Assembly (NCBI GenBank): GCA_943704425.1
Contig: CALSCP010001080.1
Span: forward strand, 11,253-38,848
Origin: Ministeria vibrans ATCC 50519
Taxonomy: Eukaryota; Opisthokonta; Filasterea
Length of the DNA: 27,596 bases
Direction: 5' to 3'
Position numbers and translations under genes: made by a program. Shown here in pieces: positions 21,734-27,596 of the stretch; position 1 is the stretch's first letter; each line of letters opens with the position of its first letter. The notes below the pieces were generated by a model. The model searched no databases, had not been told where the DNA came from, and saw only the letters and a list, made by a program, of their open reading frames with translations.

Positions 21734-21894
21734 TCGCTATCAATTGATCGAATAATATTTTGATTTAGTTTGAACTGTTTGATTCATTTTAATTTTTTGT
21801 GCCCTCTAGCCAAAAAAAAAAAAATACCACAACAACAACAACAACAAAGCAAACCAAAAGCAGACGCGGCTACAATTGCTCGATCAACTTTTGC
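21734..21894. promoter_or_regulatory. 161-bp divergent promoter
   Basis: Separates the start codons of the JmjC gene (minus) and the small PH gene (plus). It is AT-rich, with A-runs and a CAACAACAACAA stretch near 21829-21846 that probably belongs to the 5' leader of the PH gene. No TATA box or bZIP word was seen. Confidence 0.45.
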
Positions 21895-22651
21895 ATGGAC
21901 GCTGCGACTCGAATTAGGGAAAATGAAAAAAAGCGACTTTCGCAAATCTCCACGGCATCCTCTGTCATGGAGAGCGACTCGGAGCGTCGCGGGTATCTTC
22001 TAAAGCAGGGTGCAGTCGTGAAATCGTGGCGCAGACGTCTTTTTGGTACTGAACTGTCGTTTGTCGTTTAATTTTAACCTGTTTTCGTCTGCTTTCCGTT
22101 TAGTTCTGACGGATGCGGGCATCTCGTACTACCTGGTGCATGCCAGTCAAATGGGGTTAACCGTGCGGGCGATCAACCTGGAAAAGGGCGTCAGTCGGAG
22201 GGGTAAGCGAGTGCAGACCTAAATCGTATCAACTGCTCATTTTGTGCGTCTCATTTGCTCAGGTCACATTCCGGCCGAGTCTATTCAGCGGATCATGCTT
22301 GATCAGGACATTACTAGTGTGGCCTGGCCTAGCGTCGCTGTAAGCGGAGGCTCCTGTTTTGCGATTGTGGCCACTTCTCGAACGTACTATTTGGTTGCTC
22401 GCTCTGCACAACAGGCACGCGAGTGGTGCAATGCCATTGTTGCCCGCGTCGGAATCTGCTCGCCCTACGCCAACGTCGCCTTTCCATCCATCTCTACAAG
22501 CGGCGGGAACATTGCTGTGGCGTCGCTGGACCACACAAGTTCGCCTGAGAGCCCACCCGGCGACACAGACCAAGGGTCAGCCACAGGCACAGTGTCAACC
22601 ACCACAGTGACAGCTGCAGAACCCGCTGAGTCATATGAACCCTCTCTATGA
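21895..22651 (+). CDS. Small PH-domain protein
   Basis: Three exons: 21895-22045, 22104-22202 and 22263-22651, both junctions phase 1, 212 residues. A single PH domain covers about residues 31-150: RRGYLLKQGAVVKSWRRRLFVL is split by the first intron, TDAGISYYLV is the next strand, and the closing helix carries the invariant Trp (QQAREWCNAIVARVG). The basic loop between the first two strands could contact phosphoinositides, though this is inference. The C-terminal 60 residues are Ser/Thr/Pro-rich with no domain. PH-only proteins of this size often act as phosphoinositide sensors or adaptors; no partner is visible. The start is the first ATG, followed by an acidic/basic Ser-rich stretch. The gene converges on the PanB-PanE gene, 145 bp away. 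Confidence 0.85.
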
Positions 22652-22757
22652 CGCACACACTCACCCATTCACACTCACGCACCACTTTCCTTTTTGTGTT
22701 TTGTTTGTTTGTCATTTTAAAAGCAATAATATTGTACTTCTACCTATCATCTCCCTC

Positions 22758-22790
22758 TTTTTTTTTTTTTTTTTTTTTTTAAAAAAAAAA
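22758..22790. repeat. Poly(T)-poly(A) block between convergent genes
   Basis: About 23 T followed directly by 10 A, between the stop of the small PH gene and the stop of the PanB-PanE gene. It can fold on itself and provides A-rich and T-rich sequence for 3' ends on both strands. It ends seven bases from the PanB-PanE stop. Confidence 0.7.
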
Positions 22791-22796
22791 GCTAAT

Positions 22797-25072
22797 TTAC
22801 AGGAGAATTGGGTCGCGCAAAAGATCTTCGGGCGACTGCAAAACTCGTCGAGAGCAAACAGCTTGCAGTATACGTTGATTGACAGGGACGGAAAGGCCCA
22901 CACGACGGGCATGAGACACGAGAGCACCCGTGATAAATTCAATTTCCGTGTGGTGCGACGCCGGCAAAGTTGCATGCTTGTCCACCCTGAGCACATCGGC
23001 AAGCATCGACGAGGTGTTGTGCTCGGTGGTCTGCAGCACTTGCATGGCGTTGTCGAGCACCTGAGCGCCAGTTACAGGCACTCCCAGTGCGTGCTCAGCC
23101 ACCAGTGCACTCTCCTGCGCCACACTGCGCATGACTTGGGCCATGAGCGAGTTGTGCTCGTACGCACGTGCCAGTGCCCCGTTCTTCATGCGAAAGAGCG
23201 CCGTGAGTGGGTTGATGAGCGCATTAACAAGCAATTTAGTCCACTGGCGCTGCTCCAGCTGAGCGGCAGAAACAATCTGTGTCGAAGGGAGTTGCGAGCG
23301 GAGTGCTTCACAGAGTTGTACGAGAGCCCGTTCGCTCTTTGCTGTGCTTGCGTGGGCTGCGCGTCCAAACGTCACTTCGCTGCGTGCGCTCATGGACACT
23401 GTCAATGTACCGGGCGCCGAAAGGAACGCTCCAAAGGAAGCCACTGCGCCCGATACGGCGCCGCGTTCGACTGCGTCTGAGAGGGTCTTCATGTGACCAA
23501 GCCCGTTCTGGAGTGAGATGACTGCTGTGTGCTCGTCTGAGAGTGCGGCTGCTCGCTCGGCCATGGCTTGGGTCTCGTTTCCCTTGCACGCTACAACGAT
23601 CACGTCAACTGGGGGCAGTCGTGGGGGGGACAGGGCAGAGACGCGCGCGTCAAATTCACTTGTGTGCAATACAAGAGAGTGATGCATGCCCGCACTGTTC
23701 TTCTGCGTATTGAGTGGTCCGCTCTCGGTCACACACGCTGGCTCTGAAGTGTCATCAGTCATTTGTACAGTGCGCGTCAGACCCCTCTCGCGCATCTGTA
23801 CCACATGGTCGTGCCAACCATCGACAAGAAGCAGCTCAGTGGCGGTGGTAGACGAGCGCGTGAGACACGACGCGACAAATGACCCGACAGCGCCCGAGCC
23901 CAAGATGGCCACGCGGAGGGAACTGGATGGTGTGCCCTGACTGCTGTTGGTGAAGTGAGCACGAGCACTGGTGTGAATACCACGACGGGGAGTAGAAGTG
24001 GAAGAAGAGGAGGGTGACACCGCCGCAGGAGTAGTGTGAGCACTGGGATTGTTGTTGTTGGGAGGGGGGCATTGTGTACGCGCGTGGAAATCTTTCAGGA
24101 CGGACGGACTGAGACCGCTGTACTCGTGTTCGGGGAGGGGAAATGAGCCGGATCGCACCTCTGAGGCATAGGTGCTGACAGCTGAGATCATTTGGGTGTT
24201 GAGGTCGGCATAGCGTTTGACAAACTTGGGACGGAAACCATCAAAGACGCCCAGAAGATCGTTGATGACAAGCACTTGACCAGAGCAGTGGGGACCCGCC
24301 CCAATGCCAATGGTAGGAATATCAAGGCGCTCTGTAATACGTTCGGCAACCTGCGAGGGCACTGCTTCAATCACGACGGCAAAACAGCCGGCGTCCTGCA
24401 GAGCGAGAGCGTCCTCGAGCACCGCCTCAGCACCCTCCGCCGTCTTGCCACACACTGCAAAGCCCGTGGTGCTCGAGGCACGCTGCGGCAGCAGACCCAC
24501 ATGGCCCATGACGGGCACACCGGCGTCGACAATGCGACGCACGCTCTCGGCAATGGTGCGGCCGCCTTCCAGCTTGACCGCGTCCATGCGACCCTCGGCA
24601 ATGAAGCGCAGTGCCGTGCGCACCGCCTGCCCAGCGTCCACCTCGTAGCTGCCAAAGGGCAAGTCGCCAATCTTGAAGCGGTGGGGCGAGCCGCGTGCGA
24701 CGGCGCGACAGTGGTGCAGCATCTCGTCGACGGTGACACTGCGGGTCGACGGGTACCCGAGGGCGGTCATGGCCAGCGAGTCGCCCACCAGCACCAGATC
24801 AACTTCGGCCCGCTCGCACACCACAGCGGTGGGGTAGTCGTAAGCCGTCGACATGACAAGCTTCTTCCCTTGCCGATGAATCGCAGCCAATTGGCGCACT
24901 GTTGGAGCTGTGCGGCCAAAGTGCAAAATTATTAGTGTATACGTTTATGTGTGTGTGAGTGGACTCGATGATCGATGAGCCCATCCGCACTCCCATCGCA
25001 CGCCATACCTTTGGCATGTGTCGAGTAGCCGCGGCGGGCACCGAGTGCTAGCCAGCGGTGGACGGAAAGCAT
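22797..25072 (-). CDS. Mitochondrial ketopantoate hydroxymethyltransferase/ketopantoate reductase fusion
   Basis: Two consecutive pantothenate-pathway enzymes in one chain: PanB makes ketopantoate from 2-oxoisovalerate and methylene-THF, PanE reduces it to pantoate with NADPH. Exons 25072-25009 and 24907-22797 join in phase 1; 724 residues. Exon 1 encodes a basic, Ser/Tyr-containing leader (MLSVHRWLALGARRGYSTHAK), a likely mitochondrial presequence, which supports this start. PanB spans about 22-290: TAYDYP, VGDSL (metal Asp64), DLPF (Asp103), VKLEGG (Lys133, Glu135), VIEAVP (catalytic Glu202), GIGAG. A Ser/Pro/Asn-rich linker of about 60 residues follows, containing RRGIHTSARAHF. PanE spans about 352-724: GSGAVG (358-363), ACKGNET, LQNGLG, the catalytic Lys in WTKLL (579), INPLTA and TEIEFITG. 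All key residues of both enzymes are visible, so both activities are expected. KPHMT-KPR fusions are known from coccidian parasites. The organism presumably makes its own pantothenate. Confidence 0.93.
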
Positions 25073-25561
25073 GTCGATGAAGAGAAAAAAGAGTGAGGAG
25101 GAAAGAGAATGCGGCTGATCAGGTGGAGACAGTGCAAGTTGGTCCAAAGCAAACGAGTTGGCCCAAATCGAAAAATTGTTTTTTCTCTTCTTTTTTTTAG
25201 TAATTTAATTGCGCTCGATCCGCTGTACTTTTCGCGTACAGTTGTAGAGTCAAGCAAGTTACACTGATTGTGAAATGAATGGGGCGCTTTTGATTTATTA
25301 TAAAGAGTTTTCAACAGTTTCAGTTTGATCCAAAAAGGGTTATTATCACTCTTTCGCTTTTGCTCTCTGTTTGGGATTCTGGAAGTGAATTCGAGTTCGA
25401 TGGACGGGTGAATCCGATGGACTACATGCGATGCACCACCTCCGCAGGTCCGTGTTGACGTTGACACTGCGCGTCACTGCAAAATTTTATCAATCGGCTC
25501 TTGACGGATTCGCATTTCTTCTTCTGCTCATTATCTCGTCAAATCCACCACGATCAGCACA
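25073..25561. other. Intergenic, upstream of the PanB-PanE gene
   Basis: About 490 bp upstream of the PanB-PanE start. It is AT-rich with a T-run at about 25178-25199 and no recognised promoter element. Minus-strand open frames here are unlikely to be coding. A short open stretch with several ATGs near 25400-25440 could be a first exon of the doubtful gene to its right, but no phase-compatible splice was found. Confidence 0.4.
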
Positions 25562-25750
25562 ATGCTCCTCGTTCCACGTTGGAGAATGCCCGGCGTTCCA
25601 ACCCGAATGAAGGGTTGGCATCAGCAATTGTCAACATGGTGCGAAAGGTTGTTGATCAAAAATTCAAAGTGAGTCATAATTGTTGATCTGCCCGCCCATA
25701 GTGGTGACCGTTAGGAAGTGCCCAAGTGTGTGTGTGTGTGTGTGTGTGTG

Positions 25751-25807
<57 letters not shown>

Positions 25808-26013
25808 CGTCCAGTGTTATTGAGATCGCATTGTGTGATTTGGTTGTCAATATGCGCACAATTCGACTCAGCCGTTTAAGCCATTATGACTGTTTCCAAG
25901 AATTCTTCAAAACATATTTTCCGAATGTCGTTTCATTAAGACTGCACAGGCGCACCGTTGAGTACTTTTTACCATTCCTTCTGCATTGGGCCACTTCGGC
26001 GGAGGCACAATAG
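25562..26013 (+). CDS. Possible small spliced gene, unrecognised
   Basis: Tentative model: exon 25562-25668 and exon 25815-26013, with a GTGAGT donor, an acceptor CCAG after a GT repeat, and matching phase (AA plus T), giving 101 residues. Exon 2 encodes a leucine-rich hydrophobic stretch (RLSRLSHYDCFQEFFKTYFP, then VVSLRLHRRTVEYFLPFLL) that could resemble an F-box or LRR-like helix pattern, but no family is assigned. A competing reading uses another frame of exon 1 (NEGLASAIVNMVRKVVDQKFK), which looks at least as protein-like but lacks an upstream ATG and needs an acceptor a few bases further on. The strong donor is the best evidence that something is transcribed here. It may also be a pseudogene or a noncoding transcript. 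Confidence 0.25.
25725..25804. repeat. (TG)n microsatellite
   Basis: About 40 TG units with one ACTG interruption. It would lie in the intron of the doubtful small gene; otherwise it is intergenic. Confidence 0.95.
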
Positions 26014-26370
26014 ACTCGCCCAATATCTCTTTCAGAGACATTAGAGCACTGTTTTCACCGACGGTGACCGGCCGGTTTCTCCCTTTCTCCCACTCGAGCA
26101 CACAAACACGATCGCTCTGTCGCTGGTGACAAACGCGTTGTCATGCGTATCGATTCCGACTAACGGCCAAGTGCCTTAACGGACGGTGGGTTCCTGAGAG
26201 ACGGGCGGTGTGAGTGGCCTACCGAGCGTAAAGTTGAACAAAGCTGTTTGTAACTTGTTCGTGTTGTCTCTTTTTGCTATAAAATGGGTTCTTGTTGTTG
26301 TTCTTCTTCTATACTACATAATAATGTAAAATATGATTGTGGGTGTGCAGACACATTCACATTGTGAGGA
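26014..26370. other. Intergenic, 3' side of the caspase-like gene
   Basis: No gene is supported. The first half is GC-richer (26050-26230), the second AT-rich (26270-26340) just before the minus-strand stop at 26371. The GC-rich part was inspected for a tRNA cloverleaf and none was found. Confidence 0.45.
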
Positions 26371-27596
26371 CTATGGCGTCGGTGGGTGTGTAGGAGCCGA
26401 TGCGGGAGCGCTGACAACGCCATTGCCGTCGCGGTACAGCAGAATGTCGCCTTCGTTGAGTGGCTCGTCCCAGCCTGGCCAGATGCGACCTGCTAGGAGT
26501 GCCTGCTTCATGTTGGCGGGAGCTATCGCCTGCAGTCGTCGTCGCAGGTCGCGCACAGAGATGACAGTCTCGCCAGGCGCAAACCCTTCGTGTGTCGGTC
26601 CCAGTGCGCGCACCAGAAGCTCCGTCAGCTGGCTCTGCGATTTGTCATCGGTCAGGTATCCATTGGCATGTGGTACAGAGCTGGTCAGGATCTGGCGGGC
26701 ATAGCCTGGCATCGGTGCGGCCAGATCTGCGCCAATGTCGTCTTTGACGAGCGCACCCGAGTTGCAGAAGTCTGCAATCACGAGCACATTGCAGCCCGGC
26801 CACGAAACCTGACCACTCAAGAGCGCACCAAGCGAATCCAGGTTGAAGCACGACCGGCGGCCATCGGGCGTCTCAATCGCATCGCTCAGCACCAGGCCAC
26901 CGCCTCCGCCGCTCACTCCATGGCCAATCAGATGCACAATCAGCAGTGAAGATCGACCAGTGTGCTTTCCCGCCTCCTTCGACAGCTCCAGAGCCGCCTT
27001 CTCAATGCGCGTTCGTGTCACTGCCTCCCACTTACCAGTGGCATCCACATCAGAAACAGACCGCACACTAAACTTGCGCTGTCGCCACAGCTCAGACACC
27101 AGCTTGACGCTGTTGGCGACACCGGGAAGGTCCTTGTACTTGCGAAGCGGTGATTCATTGGTGCTGCGGTACTTGCTCACTCCGACAACCAGTGCAGCGG
27201 CATGGGTGTAGCCTGGTGGAAGCGCCACATCTACAAAACGAGAAAACAATCATTTGGACAAAGTAAGAAAGAACATACAATTCTTACGTCTTTGGGGCTG
27301 TGTCGCCACCCACCACTGCTCCAGTCGCTCGTTGCACACGCGTGCCTTCCCCACATGTGCCACCAATTCTGCACCTACAACGTCTGCTCGTCGATGTGCT
27401 TCACTCGCCTGTGCCACATCCGCTGGTGAGAAGAGGGGCGCATTCGTCTTGAAGGGATGGGCGGGCACAAGGACGGGTGTGCCTCGCCAGCCCCAACGCA
27501 GCGAGCGAGTGCCGTTGCACACGGCGACACAGATGCGCTCCAGAGTACGCTGCACTCGAACGGCGTCACTGTCGTCTGTCAACTCAATGCGCACAT
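26371..27596 (-). CDS. Caspase-fold (C14) protease-like protein, 5' partial
   Basis: Cysteine peptidase of the caspase/metacaspase fold. Exons 27596-27288 (open at the window edge) and 27230-26371 join in phase 1; 388 residues are visible. The p20-like domain starts near residue 112 with AAALVVGVSKY, followed by LPGVANSVKLVSELW. The catalytic His is in LIVHLIGHGVSG (His206) and the Cys in VLVIADFCNSGAL (Cys258), 52 residues apart, which is normal for the fold; DFCNSG is closer to the DxCHSG of metacaspases than to animal caspases. A possible p10-like part (LTDDKSQSQLTELLVRAL and after) follows. The N-terminal 100 residues include a Trp/Arg-rich LRWGWRGTPVLV and a helical, Ala-rich stretch, and match nothing recognised; they may be a regulatory domain. 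The C terminus is short and Pro-rich. Whether it cleaves after Arg/Lys or Asp cannot be told. Confidence 0.8.

Noticed and set aside
25907-26101. 64-codon minus-strand frame between the PanB-PanE and caspase-like genes
   Set aside because: Short, no family resemblance, and antisense to a slightly better plus-strand candidate.
1-27596. tRNA, rRNA, CRISPR, transposon or viral sequence
   Set aside because: Looked for T-arm motifs, direct-repeat spacer arrays, terminal inverted repeats and reverse transcriptase, integrase or capsid motifs; none seen. The only regular arrays are microsatellites and coding repeats.

Overview
This is nuclear DNA of a unicellular eukaryote. Genes are split by short GT-AG introns (about 60-450 bp), spacing is tight, introns and intergenic DNA are AT-rich with many dinucleotide microsatellites, and exons are GC-richer with poly-Ala and poly-Asp runs. 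The gene set (TOM7, Ulp2/SENP6-type SUMO protease, BLTP3/UHRF1BP1-type lipid-transfer protein, receptor-like tyrosine phosphatase, lumenal JmjC protein, PH proteins, caspase-fold protein, KPHMT-KPR fusion) fits a protist. The lineage cannot be fixed from sequence reading alone. No prokaryotic, viral or transposon genes were seen.

Layout, left to right: 1-611 holds no gene. A two-exon TOM7 gene (612-1060, +) converges on a four-exon gene for a secreted acidic protein with two beta-sandwich-like modules (3305-1178, -). That gene shares a 147-bp divergent promoter with a 1750-residue PH/coiled-coil protein (3453-8981, +). Next come two minus-strand genes that meet inside a (GA)n/(GT)n tract: an Ulp2-type SUMO protease lacking its 5' end (11039-9115) and a BLTP3-type bridge-like lipid-transfer protein lacking its 3' end (15411-11289). 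An intronless orphan with a myristoylation-type N terminus (16508-15882, -) is divergent from a single-pass tyrosine phosphatase-fold receptor that looks catalytically dead (17818-19581, +). That receptor converges on a type II membrane JmjC/cupin_8 protein (21733-19659, -), which is divergent from a small PH protein (21895-22651, +). This in turn converges on a mitochondrial ketopantoate hydroxymethyltransferase/ketopantoate reductase fusion (25072-22797, -). A doubtful small spliced gene and a caspase-like gene running off the right edge (27596-26371, -) finish the window.

The genes do not form one pathway. They are an ordinary mix of trafficking/membrane contact (BLTP3, PH proteins), organelle import (TOM7), signalling (PTP-like receptor), SUMO removal (Ulp2), pantothenate/CoA synthesis (PanB-PanE) and proteolysis (caspase-like). 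The points most worth checking are the probable collapsed or chimeric junction between BLTP3 and Ulp2, the receptor pseudophosphatase, and the PanB-PanE fusion with a targeting-peptide-like linker. Splice models were built by hand from GT-AG sites, reading phase and family resemblance; no alignment or search was run.
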